The notes: generated by a model from the letters alone, not told the origin. A stretch of DNA of 14,906 bases from Spirochaetaceae bacterium (GCA_003557605.1 PWNW01000322.1:1-14906); one strand, 5' to 3'. Counted from the first letter of the stretch, positions 5,370 through 12,699 are shown. Numbers and translations: made by a program.

Positions 5370-6260
5370 ATGGTTGAAGCAAAGCTTTATATTAAACTTG
5401 CTATGGCGCCGGTGCTGTGGGGAGGGGCGCTGGTGGCAGGCAGGGTCATCTCTGCCCAGCTTCCCCCCTTCACCACGGCGTTTGTACGGTTTCTGCTTGC
5501 CGGGATGTTCATGATGCCGGTACTGCACAGGAGGGAGGGCTCATTCCCCCGTCCCGCTAGACAGGAGACGGTGATGATTCTGCTTCTGAGCATTACCGGT
5601 GTGGTGTGCTTCAATTTCTTTCTCTTTTCGGGACTTCAGACCGTTGAGGCCGGAAGAAGCGCGGTGATCATTGCCCTTACTCCGGCAGTGGTGGTGCTGC
5701 TCTCCCGGCTTGCTGTCCAGGAATCCCTGGGAGTGAGGGTGATCCTTGGGGTGACTGCCGCTATTGCCGGTGCACTGGTAACCATTACCGACGGGAATAT
5801 TGCCGTGATTGTGTCCCGTGCCCCGGACCCTGGGGACCTGTGGATCCTTGCAGCGGTGTTCAGCTGGGCGCTCTACACGCTCATCGGGAAACGGGCGATG
5901 GGCCGTCTTTCCGCTCTGGCGGTGCTGACCTACAGCTTCCTTGCGGGGACGGTGATGCTGCTTCCCTTTGCCCTCAGTGAAGGGGCGCTGCACCGGGTGC
6001 CGGAGCTTCCAGTCTCCTCCTGGATAAGCCTGCTGTACCTCAGTTTCGGTTCCGCCGGTATTGCCTATCTCTGGTATTACGAGGGCATCCGCCATGCTGG
6101 TCCCTCACGGGCTTCGGTTTTTATGAACCTTGAGCCCGCCGCTGCGGTGATCTTCGGCGCCCTGCTGCTCGGTGAGAGCATCACCGGTTCTCTGGTTACC
6201 GGGACAATCCTGGTGCTCGGCGGAGTCTATCTGGCCGTAAAAAAGCCGGATCCATCGTAA
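5370..6260 (+). CDS. EamA/DMT-family transporter
   Basis: A 296-residue inner-membrane protein with about ten hydrophobic segments in two EamA repeats. The first repeat opens with LAMAPVLWGGALVAGRVISAQLPPFTTAFVRFLLA and the second with DLWILAAVFSWALYTLIGKR. The closing part SRASVFMNLEPAAAVIFGALLLGESITGSLVTGTILVLGGVYLAV is the classic end of a drug/metabolite exporter. Substrate cannot be predicted. ATG 5370 has no ribosome site and sits 5 nt from a -10 box, consistent with a leaderless message. A later ATG at 5403 would cut into the first membrane segment. The gene is divergent from the prcB-like gene; its stop codon lies in the loop of the opposing pckG terminator. Confidence 0.92.
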   Translation: MVEAKLYIKLAMAPVLWGGALVAGRVISAQLPPFTTAFVRFLLAGMFMMPVLHRREGSFPRPARQETVMILLLSITGVVCFNFFLFSGLQTVEAGRSAVIIALTPAVVVLLSRLAVQESLGVRVILGVTAAIAGALVTITDGNIAVIVSRAPDPGDLWILAAVFSWALYTLIGKRAMGRLSALAVLTYSFLAGTVMLLPFALSEGALHRVPELPVSSWISLLYLSFGSAGIAYLWYYEGIRHAGPSRASVFMNLEPAAAVIFGALLLGESITGSLVTGTILVLGGVYLAVKKPDPS

Positions 6261-6270
6261 GATCCGGCTT
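6239..6270 (-). terminator. Rho-independent terminator of pckG
   Basis: Read leftward: AAGCCGGATC, an 8-nt loop and GATCCGGCTT form a perfect 10-bp stem (6270 to 6243), ending in a run of six T (6244-6239). It starts 19 bp after the pckG stop. The loop contains the TAA stop of the convergent DMT gene. On the plus strand there is no T tract. Confidence 0.85.
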
Positions 6271-6289
6271 GGTATCGCTTGATTCAGAA

Positions 6290-8080
6290 TTACTTCTTCA
6301 TCCGCTCTTTGTACAGTTTGATCTGGTCTTCCATTCTCTTCGGCAGTCTGTCTGCAACACTTGAGATGAAGCTGTCAAGATCGTCAAATTCAGAGATGAA
6401 TGCATTATTGTCCACCTCAAGGATTTCCTCAAGCTCCTTTTCGCTCATGTCCAGGCCGGAGATATCGATGTCCTTTATCTGGGGCATCATGCCGATGGAA
6501 GTCTCAATTGCTTCAGCAGTACCGTCAACACGCTCGCACATCCACTTCAGGATGCGGCTGTTCTCGCCGAATCCCGGCCAGATGAACTTGCCCTGGTCAT
6601 TTTTCCTGAACCAGTTGACGTAGAAAATCTTCGGTGCCTTGTCGCCGAGCTTGTCGCCCATCTCAAACCAGTGCTGCCAGTAGTCGCCGATGTTGTAGCC
6701 GCAGAAGGGCAGCATGGCCATCGGGTCTCTTCTGAGTTTCTTCTTCACATCAAGGGCCGCAGCGGTAGGTTCCGAGGCAGCGGTTGCTCCCATGAACACT
6801 CCGTGGTCCCAGTCAAATGATTCATGCACCAGGGGCATTACCTTGGTCCGCCGTCCGCCGAAGATAAAGATGTCGATGGGTACTCCTGCCGGATCTTCCC
6901 AGTCGTCACAGATGATCGGGCACTGCGCCGCAGGGGTGGTGAACCGTGCATTGGGGTGGGCGCCGGGAGTACCGCTTTTGGGTGTCCATTCATTGCCCTT
7001 CCAGTCGATGCCGTGGTCGATATCAACATTCATATCTTCCCACCAGATGTCTCCGTCATCGGTAAGCACGCAGTTGGTGAAGATAGAATTCTTGACGATG
7101 GTATCCATGGCCATGGGGTTTGACTTGTAGCTGGTTCCCGGAGCAACTCCGAAAAACCCTGCTTCAGGATTGATTGCCCGAAGGGTGCCGTCGGGTCCGA
7201 TCTTCATCCACGCAATGTCGTCGCCGATGCATTCACAATTCCATCCTTCAACAGTGGGTATCAGCATCGCGAGGTTGGTCTTTCCGCATGCGCTGGGAAA
7301 CGCTGCTGCAATATGGAACTGCTTGCCCTCTGGGTTAGTCAGGCGAAGGATCAGCATGTGCTCAGCCATCCATCCTTCCCGGCGAGCCAGGGCGCTTGCA
7401 ATTCTCAGTGCCAGACATTTTTTTCCGAGCAGGGCGTTTCCGCCGTATCCTGAACCGTAGGACCAGATCAGGTTCTCCTCGGGAAAGTGGGCAATATATT
7501 TCTGCTCTATCGGAGCACAGGGCCACTGTCCGTTGTCCGATTCACCAGGCCCCAATGGCTTGCCTACAGAGTGCAGGCAGGGAATGAACTGACCGTCTTC
7601 ACCGAGGGTGTCAAGCACCGCCTGGCCTACACGGGTCATAATATGCATATTGACCACAACGTAGGGACTGTCGGTAATTTCAATTCCCACCTTCGCAATC
7701 GGTGAACCAATGGGTCCCATGGAAAAGGGAATTACAAACATGGTCCTGCCGCGCATGCAGCCGTCATAGAGTTCCCTCATGGTAGCCTTCAGTTCCACCG
7801 GGTCGATCCAGTTGTTCGTCGGGCCTGCAGCATCCTGCGTGCGGCTTGCGATGTAGGTTCTGTCCTCTACCCGGGCTACGTCTGAGGGATCAGAGCGGAA
7901 CAGAAAGCTGTTGGGGCGTTTGCTGTCATTTAGCCTGACAGCAAGGCCGCTTTCCACCATTTCATCCATCAGGCGGTCATATTCTTCCTTGGTCCCGTCG
8001 GCCCATACGACCTGGTCCGGTTTCACCATTTGTCGAATCTCTTCAACCCATGCGAGGAGCTTCTTGTGTTTTGTTGGCAT
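6290..8080 (-). CDS. pckG: Phosphoenolpyruvate carboxykinase (GTP)
   Basis: A 596-residue cytosolic enzyme, close to the usual length of GTP-type PEPCK. It interconverts oxaloacetate plus GTP with PEP, GDP and CO2. Diagnostic segments: R80 in YIASR (substrate binding), RTMFVIPFSMGPIGSP (112-127), the oxaloacetate-binding WSYGSGYGGNALLGKK (206-221), the P-loop AAAFPSACGKTNLAML (258-273) with the reactive Cys typical of this class, and the kinase-2 motif GDDIAW (286-291). It is unrelated in sequence to ATP-type PckA. ATG 8080 is preceded by AAGGAG 7 bp away. The gene stands alone between a strong terminator and a palindrome-bearing promoter (8315-8342) about 230 nt upstream. The long leader contains several hairpins. 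Confidence 0.97.
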   Translation of the reverse strand: MPTKHKKLLAWVEEIRQMVKPDQVVWADGTKEEYDRLMDEMVESGLAVRLNDSKRPNSFLFRSDPSDVARVEDRTYIASRTQDAAGPTNNWIDPVELKATMRELYDGCMRGRTMFVIPFSMGPIGSPIAKVGIEITDSPYVVVNMHIMTRVGQAVLDTLGEDGQFIPCLHSVGKPLGPGESDNGQWPCAPIEQKYIAHFPEENLIWSYGSGYGGNALLGKKCLALRIASALARREGWMAEHMLILRLTNPEGKQFHIAAAFPSACGKTNLAMLIPTVEGWNCECIGDDIAWMKIGPDGTLRAINPEAGFFGVAPGTSYKSNPMAMDTIVKNSIFTNCVLTDDGDIWWEDMNVDIDHGIDWKGNEWTPKSGTPGAHPNARFTTPAAQCPIICDDWEDPAGVPIDIFIFGGRRTKVMPLVHESFDWDHGVFMGATAASEPTAAALDVKKKLRRDPMAMLPFCGYNIGDYWQHWFEMGDKLGDKAPKIFYVNWFRKNDQGKFIWPGFGENSRILKWMCERVDGTAEAIETSIGMMPQIKDIDISGLDMSEKELEEILEVDNNAFISEFDDLDSFISSVADRLPKRMEDQIKLYKERMKK

Positions 8081-8124
8081 AGCCGTCTCCTTAAGATAAA
8101 TTTTCGTTACAACACTATGCAGGT

Positions 8125-8296
8125 ATCCCGGCAGTCAGATGTTCTGATGTAGTCTCTGAAGCTGCGGGACGTGCAGTACTGTATTTTATATATTCCGATT
8201 ATCATCGGATTAGAGCTGCAATTCAGGTAACTAATAGGTCTGGGTAAAGCGAGAGGAGGATAAAGACAGACTCGCAGATGCTGCTCTTCTGTCTTT
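8125..8296 (-). promoter_or_regulatory. Structured 5' leader of pckG
   Basis: The 258-bp gap upstream of pckG holds no recognisable gene. On the minus strand it can fold three hairpins. Hairpin A is 8296-8262: AAAGACAG with CTGTCTTT, a 4 by 4 internal loop (AAGA/GAGT), then GCAG-CAT-CTGC. Hairpin B is 8209-8194: TCCGAT-GATA-ATCGGA. Arm C is 8170-8125: TCCCG and CAG with CTG and CGGGA with one bulged C, topped by TCAGA/TCTGA. I recognise no known riboswitch. An open frame of 66 codons (8307-8107) also runs through it, with its ATG exactly where transcription should start. Its odd composition makes a real protein doubtful. Confidence 0.4.
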
Positions 8297-8314
8297 CGTG
8301 CACTCATCGTCTCA

Positions 8315-8342
8315 ATTATATGGAAATCGCGATTTCCGTCAA
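8315..8342 (-). promoter_or_regulatory. Promoter of pckG
   Basis: Read leftward: -35 TTGACG (8342-8337, 5 of 6), a 16-bp spacer, and a perfect -10 TATAAT (8320-8315). The predicted start is near 8308, giving a leader of about 227 nt. The -35 contains the TGA stop of the upstream MpsC-like gene, so that gene can read through into pckG unless stopped. Confidence 0.75.
8322..8337. promoter_or_regulatory. Candidate operator: perfect 16-bp palindrome in the pckG promoter spacer
   Basis: GGAAATCGCGATTTCC is its own reverse complement. It fills the spacer between the -35 and -10 of the pckG promoter almost exactly, overlapping one base of the -35 and leaving one base before the -10. A bound dimer would block or remodel RNA polymerase contact. 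The regulator is unknown. Confidence 0.6.
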
Positions 8343-8818
8343 GAGGTTTTCTCCTCACAATCTCCCAGGGTAATGTCAGGACGCTTTGAAAGGGAAAAAA
8401 TAATAACACGCTCGCCGGTTTTTGTGCTCAAGTCAGTGTGGAGGCTTTTTACAGGCACCTTCAGGATATCTGTTACCAGTGCTTCAAGCAGAGGCCTGCC
8501 CTTTTCCAGAAGCGCATGGCGCATCCGCTTGATCAGCTCCCGGCCGTCCATGGGATCGCTGGAAGCTGCCAGCTGGCATTCCGCCTTGGTGAGCACCCCC
8601 TTCAGACGCACAATGACCAGGTCCTCAAGCAGATAGGTCTTTGTCTCCAAAGGCCCCCGTCCCATATACTCCTTCTCAAACCGGGTGATCGCTTCACTGA
8701 TCTCCGCTTCCAGGGCTCCCCTTGACTTCTGCTCCACCTTGCACTCCTTGTATGACTGGAACATCAGTATACCCCTATCCCTTCGGTTCATCAACTCATC
8801 GAAATCCGCCCTTGCCAT
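8339..8818 (-). CDS. MpsC/DUF2294 family protein
   Basis: A 159-residue soluble protein. From about residue 31 it follows the DUF2294 (MpsC) pattern: KSRGALEAEISEAITRFEKE, then YMGRGPLETKTYLLEDLVIV, RLKGVLTKAECQLA, GRELIKRMRHALLEKGRPLLE and finally VKSLHTDLSTKTGERVIIFSL. In Staphylococcus the family member MpsC is encoded with MpsA and MpsB, a bicarbonate/cation uptake system; most homologues elsewhere are uncharacterised. No mpsA or mpsB is here. ATG 8818 has GGAAGGG 6 bp upstream; ATG 8764 would give a shorter protein that still keeps the whole domain. The gene is divergent from the phospholipase-like gene (38-bp gap) and lies just upstream of the pckG promoter. Confidence 0.85.
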   Translation of the reverse strand: MARADFDELMNRRDRGILMFQSYKECKVEQKSRGALEAEISEAITRFEKEYMGRGPLETKTYLLEDLVIVRLKGVLTKAECQLAASSDPMDGRELIKRMRHALLEKGRPLLEALVTDILKVPVKSLHTDLSTKTGERVIIFSLSKRPDITLGDCEEKTS

Positions 8819-8856
8819 GATGCGCCCTTCCCGGTAGTTTTTAAAGAGGAGGGACT

Positions 8857-9834
8857 ATGCCGTCTCATATTACCCACGGGCTGAGTGCCCGTTTGGCGGC
8901 CGAACGGGCAGGGCTGTTCGTGAACCACCCGTCCTGGTTTCTGCTCGGAAGTCAAGGACCTGATTTGTTTCTCCATAATCAGCGCACCCGTCCCGGCGCG
9001 CTGCTGTGGGGGAGATCTCTGCATCACCGGGGGTTCGGGGATTTTGTCTGTGCCATGGAAAAACACATCAGCTCATGGGACAGCAGGGAGGGAAACTATG
9101 TTCTCGGGTTCATGACCCACGGAATCCTTGACCGCATCACCCATCCCTATATCCATGCAGGCAGCGCCGGAAGGGTCAGGAATCTCCATGCCTTTTTTGA
9201 GCGTCTTATTGATGTTGAGATGAGCCTCCGCCTGGAGGGCAGACATCCCCATGATTATTCCTTCCTCCAGGAAGTCACCCTAGGAGAGTCCGCCCCCGAA
9301 TCACTGGTGCATCTCCTTGCCCGCGGGGCAGAGCAGAGGTTTCCTTCGGACCGTAAGGAACAGCGGATACAGCATGCATATCAGGATACCATGGGACTGC
9401 TGAAGTTCAGCGACCGGTGGGATGATGAGGTGCTGAACTATATTAAGCGCAGCAGTGCCCCCGGGAAGCTGATCTCCCTGCTGCATCCCCCGCAGGTTCC
9501 CGGTGATATTCATGTGTTCAATGAACAGAGAAACCCGTGGCCCCATCCCTGGGACGGGGGCCGTATATGCCGTGAGAGCTTTATTGATCTCTTTGAGCAG
9601 GCGACAGATCTCTGCGCTTCAGTCCTGCATGAAGCAGTAAGATCTAATCCTGCATCAGCATGTCAGCCTGAACGGCGGGGAGGGAACGGGAATCTCAACG
9701 GATCGGAGCCCTCACACCGTCCTGCCAGGACGGTCCGGGAGTCAGCCAGGCTTGAGGAGTTCTTTGAAGAATATATCGGTCGCATTCTCAGCTTGTCTTC
9801 AGCCGATGATCTGATAGAATATACCGTGAAGTGA
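8857..9834 (+). CDS. Zinc-dependent phospholipase C-like protein
   Basis: A 325-residue protein. The N-terminal two-thirds match the Zn_dep_PLPC fold: MPSHITHGLSARLA, then WFLLGSQGPDLFLHN, LHHRGFGDFV and YVLGFMTHGILDRITHPYIH. The clustered His and Asp residues in these helices are the expected metal ligands. There is no signal peptide, so it is probably intracellular and a true phospholipase role is unproven. Residues about 265-295 are a low-complexity, polar linker (PERRGGNGNLNGSEPSHRPA) before a short helical tail. ATG 8857 has AGAGGAGGGAC directly upstream. The nitroreductase gene follows after 8 bp and is probably translated in coupling with it. Confidence 0.82.
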   Translation: MPSHITHGLSARLAAERAGLFVNHPSWFLLGSQGPDLFLHNQRTRPGALLWGRSLHHRGFGDFVCAMEKHISSWDSREGNYVLGFMTHGILDRITHPYIHAGSAGRVRNLHAFFERLIDVEMSLRLEGRHPHDYSFLQEVTLGESAPESLVHLLARGAEQRFPSDRKEQRIQHAYQDTMGLLKFSDRWDDEVLNYIKRSSAPGKLISLLHPPQVPGDIHVFNEQRNPWPHPWDGGRICRESFIDLFEQATDLCASVLHEAVRSNPASACQPERRGGNGNLNGSEPSHRPARTVRESARLEEFFEEYIGRILSLSSADDLIEYTVK

Positions 9835-9842
9835 GGAATGAT

Positions 9843-10421
9843 ATGAAGATGAAGGACCTTGTTCTCAGAAGCAGAAGCTGCAGAAGATTTGAAGAACACC
9901 GGGAGATTTCACGGGAGGTGCTGCGGGAGCTGGTTGACCTCGGAAGGCTTTCGGCTTCGGCAATGAACATCCAGCCGCTGAAGTACATCATCTCCAGCGA
10001 CCGGGAGACCAACTCTTTAATTTTCCCCCATCTTGCCTGGGCCGCACTGCTGGAGGACTGGGACGGTCCTGAGGAGGGAGAGCGGCCTGCAGGGTACATC
10101 ATTATCCTTAATGACACGGAGATATCGGCATCGCCGGAGTGCGACCACGGCATTGCCGCACAGAGCATCATGCTGGGTGCGGCAGAACGAGGTCTGGGGG
10201 GATGCATGATCGGGGCGGTGCAGCGCAGAGCGCTGAAGACCGCCCTCTCCATTCCGAAGCAGTATGACGTCCTCTTGGTGATTGCCCTGGGATACCCCGC
10301 TGAGGAGGTGTGCATTGAGGAGGTCAGGGCTGACGGCAGCATTGCCTACTGGAGGGACAGCAGCAAAGTGCATCATGTTCCGAAACGCTCCCTGGAGAGC
10401 GTCATCATCGGTGAGCATTAG
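9843..10421 (+). CDS. Nitroreductase-family flavoprotein
   Basis: A 192-residue protein. RSRSCRRFEEHREIS (about 7-21) is the N-terminal FMN-phosphate motif, followed by LVDLGRLSASAMNIQPLKYIIS with the Asn-x-Gln-Pro that contacts FMN. The C-terminal half has the expected HGIAAQSIMLGAAERGLGGCMIGA and LLVIALGYPAEEV. Members reduce nitro- or quinone-type substrates with NAD(P)H; substrate is unknown. The 192-residue length fits the small type of this family. ATG 9843 was preferred to GTG 9831 because GAGG (9833-9836) lies 6 bp before it, overlapping the stop of the phospholipase-like gene. Its stop overlaps by 4 bp the stop of the convergent ABC ATPase gene. Confidence 0.88.
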   Translation: MKMKDLVLRSRSCRRFEEHREISREVLRELVDLGRLSASAMNIQPLKYIISSDRETNSLIFPHLAWAALLEDWDGPEEGERPAGYIIILNDTEISASPECDHGIAAQSIMLGAAERGLGGCMIGAVQRRALKTALSIPKQYDVLLVIALGYPAEEVCIEEVRADGSIAYWRDSSKVHHVPKRSLESVIIGEH

Positions 10422-11170
10422 TTCTGGGGAAGAATCTGTTTGAGAAATGCCTGGGTCCGTTCATGCTCCGGGGCGGTGAACATCTTTTCCGGAGACGCCT
10501 CTTCCAGGATTACCCCGTCATCCATGAAGATGACCCGATGTGCCGCCTCTTTGGCAAACCACATCTCATGGGTGACCACCACCATGGTCATACCTTCCTT
10601 TCCCAGGTCTTCCATGACCTTCAGCACATCCCCCACCAGTTCCGGGTCCAGGGAACTGGTGGGCTCATCGAAGAGCATGACCCTCGGCTCCATGGCCAGG
10701 GCCCGGGCTATGGCGACCCGCTGTTTCTGCCCTCCTGAGAGCATGGCAGGGTAGGTGTCCGCTTTGTCGTCGAGCCCCACCTTCTCCAGCAGACGATGGG
10801 CTATCTTCCGGGCATCCTTCTTGTGCATCCCCTTGACATGCACCGGCCCCTCCATGACGTTCTTGATCACCGACATGTGGGGAAAGAGGTTGAAGTGCTG
10901 AAACACCATTCCCATCTCCTGTCGGACCCGGTTGAGTTCCCGCTCTGCAGGGCTGATCTTCACTCCGTCAAGGATGAAATTCCCTTTCTGGGCCTTCTCA
11001 AGGAAGTTGATGCATCGAAGCAGGGTGCTCTTTCCGGAGCCGCTGGCTCCGATGACCACCACTACCTCCTTTTCTGCGATATCGAGGCTGATGTCCTTCA
11101 GGACATGCAGGTCCCCGTACCATTTCTCCAAGTGTTCTATGCGTAAAAAGGGATCCTTAAGTCTGGTCAC
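10418..11170 (-). CDS. Polar amino acid ABC transporter, ATP-binding protein
   Basis: A 250-residue cytoplasmic ATPase of the GlnQ/HisP type that powers the importer encoded with it. Walker A GASGSGKS (41-48), Q-loop VFQHFNLFPH (Gln91), signature LSGGQKQR (144-151), Walker B VMLFDEPTSSLDPE (164-177) and switch His201 in VVVTHEMWFAKEAAHRV are all intact. The ending APEHERTQAFLKQIL is typical of this subfamily. The start is GTG 11170, inside the last codons of the permease gene (14-bp overlap, different frame), with GAGGG 9 bp upstream. This is translational coupling within one operon. Confidence 0.96.
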   Translation of the reverse strand: MTRLKDPFLRIEHLEKWYGDLHVLKDISLDIAEKEVVVVIGASGSGKSTLLRCINFLEKAQKGNFILDGVKISPAERELNRVRQEMGMVFQHFNLFPHMSVIKNVMEGPVHVKGMHKKDARKIAHRLLEKVGLDDKADTYPAMLSGGQKQRVAIARALAMEPRVMLFDEPTSSLDPELVGDVLKVMEDLGKEGMTMVVVTHEMWFAKEAAHRVIFMDDGVILEEASPEKMFTAPEHERTQAFLKQILPQN

Positions 11171-11834
11171 GGTCGCTAACCCTCAGTCGTTTTTCTGTCC
11201 TGTGGACAATATAGGACAGCAGGCTGGTCATTATCAGGTACCAGATTGCCACAATAATCAGCATCTCCATGTACATGAAGGTGGATGATCCGAGCTGTCT
11301 GCCCCGCAGCAGCAGTTCCGGCACCGCGATGGTGCTTGCCAGGGAGCTGTCCTTCAGGGCGATGATGAACTGGTTCCCCAGGGGGGGGACCGCCCGTTTG
11401 AAGGCCTGGGGCAGAACAATCCTGCGCATGGCCCTTGCATAGGGCATGCCCAGGCTGCGGGCCGCCTCCATCTGCCCGTAGTCGATTGATATAATCGAAC
11501 CCCGGAAGATTTCTGCTATGTAGGCCCCGTTATGAATTCCCAAAGCGAAAACCGCAGAAGGGAAGGGGGGTATGGTCACGATGGTGGTCAGCCCGTAGTA
11601 GATGATGAACAGCTGCAGCAGCAGCGGTGTTCCGCGGATGACAAAAATATATGCTCCCGCAAGTCTGGAGAGCACTGGATTTTTTGCAATCTTTCCGAAG
11701 GCTACCACCAGTCCGATGACCAGACCGGCAAGAATGCCCAGTGTGGTAATCTGGAGGGTGTAAAAAGCCGCATCCCGGAAAAGAAAAAACTTTTCCGGGA
11801 TTACGGCGAAATTCCATGGGAATATGGTGTTCAC
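11157..11834 (-). CDS. Polar amino acid ABC transporter, permease
   Basis: A 225-residue inner-membrane subunit of the HisM/GlnP/GlnP-like family, probably working as a homodimer because only one permease gene is present. Hydrophobic segments lie at about 24-46, 58-86, 93-110, 155-172 and 186-209. The family signature RGTPLLLQLFIIYYGL (67-82) and the ATPase-contact EAA loop EAARSLGMPYARAMRRIVLPQAF (123-145) are clear. The start is GTG 11834 with GGAG 7 bp upstream; that ribosome site overlaps the end of the binding-protein gene, which stops 4 bp before. Confidence 0.95.
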   Translation of the reverse strand: MNTIFPWNFAVIPEKFFLFRDAAFYTLQITTLGILAGLVIGLVVAFGKIAKNPVLSRLAGAYIFVIRGTPLLLQLFIIYYGLTTIVTIPPFPSAVFALGIHNGAYIAEIFRGSIISIDYGQMEAARSLGMPYARAMRRIVLPQAFKRAVPPLGNQFIIALKDSSLASTIAVPELLLRGRQLGSSTFMYMEMLIIVAIWYLIMTSLLSYIVHRTEKRLRVSDRDQT

Positions 11835-11838
11835 CGGC

Positions 11839-12615
11839 TTACTCCACGGTTATGTCCACGCCTTCTCCGAACCACCGCTCACTGATTTCACGCATGGTTC
11901 CGTCGACGCGCATTTCCTCCAGCGCCTGGTTGATCTGGTCAAGCAGCTCATCATTGCCCTTCTGGACCGCTACGCCCATCCGTTCGGTCCTCAGCACAGA
12001 CCCCACCAGTTCAAGTTCATCTCCCCGGGGAAGGGCATTGATGGCATTGAGCCCAACGATCCGGTCGGTGAGCACTCCGTCAACCCTGCCGTTAAGCAGT
12101 TCCATCAGGGTCTGATTGTCATCCTCATAGAGACTTGCCCTGACGCCCAGGTTGACCGCATCATCCTCAAAGGTGGTGCCGGTGACCAGGGCAACCCTGG
12201 AGGAGCCGTCCAGGTCCTCGGGGCCTTCAATCCCGCTGTCTTCCCGGACGATCAGCTGGGGGCCTGAATAGTAGTAGGGTGTGGAGAAGTCCACAATTTC
12301 CTGACGTGCAGGGGTGATGCCCATACTTCCCAGGATTCCGTCATAGCGTCCTGCCCTGAGCCCTTCAATAATGCCGTCCCAAGCGGTAGTCCGGTAGTCC
12401 AGGGTTTTTCCAAGCCGTGATGCGATCTCTTCAGCTACGTCAACGTCAAAGCCGACAACATCTCCGTCCTCGGTGATGAAGTTAAACGGGGGATATCCCC
12501 CGGACCCTGCAAAGGATATGGTGTCTTCGGTATCCATCTGCCCTGCAGCAAAGGCAAGGCCGGGCAGCAGCAGTGCAGCCGCCAGAACCATCAGTACTGG
12601 TTTCATTGTTTTCAT
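11839..12615 (-). CDS. Polar amino acid ABC transporter, substrate-binding protein
   Basis: A 258-residue periplasmic solute-binding protein of family 3. The signal peptide is MKTMKPVLMVLAAALLLPGLAFA, cut before AGQ; there is no lipobox. The mature protein shows GGYPPFNFITEDGDVVGFDVDVAEEIASRLG, then WDGIIEGLRAGRYDGILGSMGITPARQEIVDFSTPYYY, the standard amino-acid-binding pattern with an Arg in the PARQE motif that grips the alpha-carboxylate. The exact ligand cannot be told. ATG 12615 is preceded by GGAGGAAG at ideal distance; the frame extends 21 codons upstream without support. First gene of the three-gene importer operon. Confidence 0.95.
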   Translation of the reverse strand: MKTMKPVLMVLAAALLLPGLAFAAGQMDTEDTISFAGSGGYPPFNFITEDGDVVGFDVDVAEEIASRLGKTLDYRTTAWDGIIEGLRAGRYDGILGSMGITPARQEIVDFSTPYYYSGPQLIVREDSGIEGPEDLDGSSRVALVTGTTFEDDAVNLGVRASLYEDDNQTLMELLNGRVDGVLTDRIVGLNAINALPRGDELELVGSVLRTERMGVAVQKGNDELLDQINQALEEMRVDGTMREISERWFGEGVDITVE

Positions 12616-12644
12616 ACTTCCTCCAATTGTTTTGAAACTTATTA

Positions 12645-12656
12645 TTAGTATACTAA
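12645..12656. promoter_or_regulatory. Candidate operator: 12-bp palindrome over the importer promoter
   Basis: TTAGTATACTAA is a perfect palindrome. It covers the proposed -10 region of the binding-protein promoter (12650-12655), whichever of the two overlapping -10 readings is right. Short and A/T-rich, so chance is possible. Confidence 0.35.
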
Positions 12657-12678
12657 GTAATTTTTTCTTCTTTGGCAA
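12650..12678 (-). promoter_or_regulatory. Promoter of the amino acid importer operon
   Basis: Read leftward: -35 TTGCCA (12678-12673, 4 of 6), a 17-bp spacer and -10 TAGTAT (12655-12650, 4 of 6). A better -10, TATACT, overlaps it 3 bp downstream but at a 20-bp spacing. The leader would be about 28 nt. Confidence 0.4.
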
Positions 12679-12699
12679 GTGCTGAGAGGGGCTGGGAGT

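Noticed and set aside
5541..6095. 184-codon minus-strand frame inside the DMT gene.
   Set aside because: Lies wholly opposite a convincing membrane-transporter gene; the translation is His/Gly/Lys-rich with no domain.
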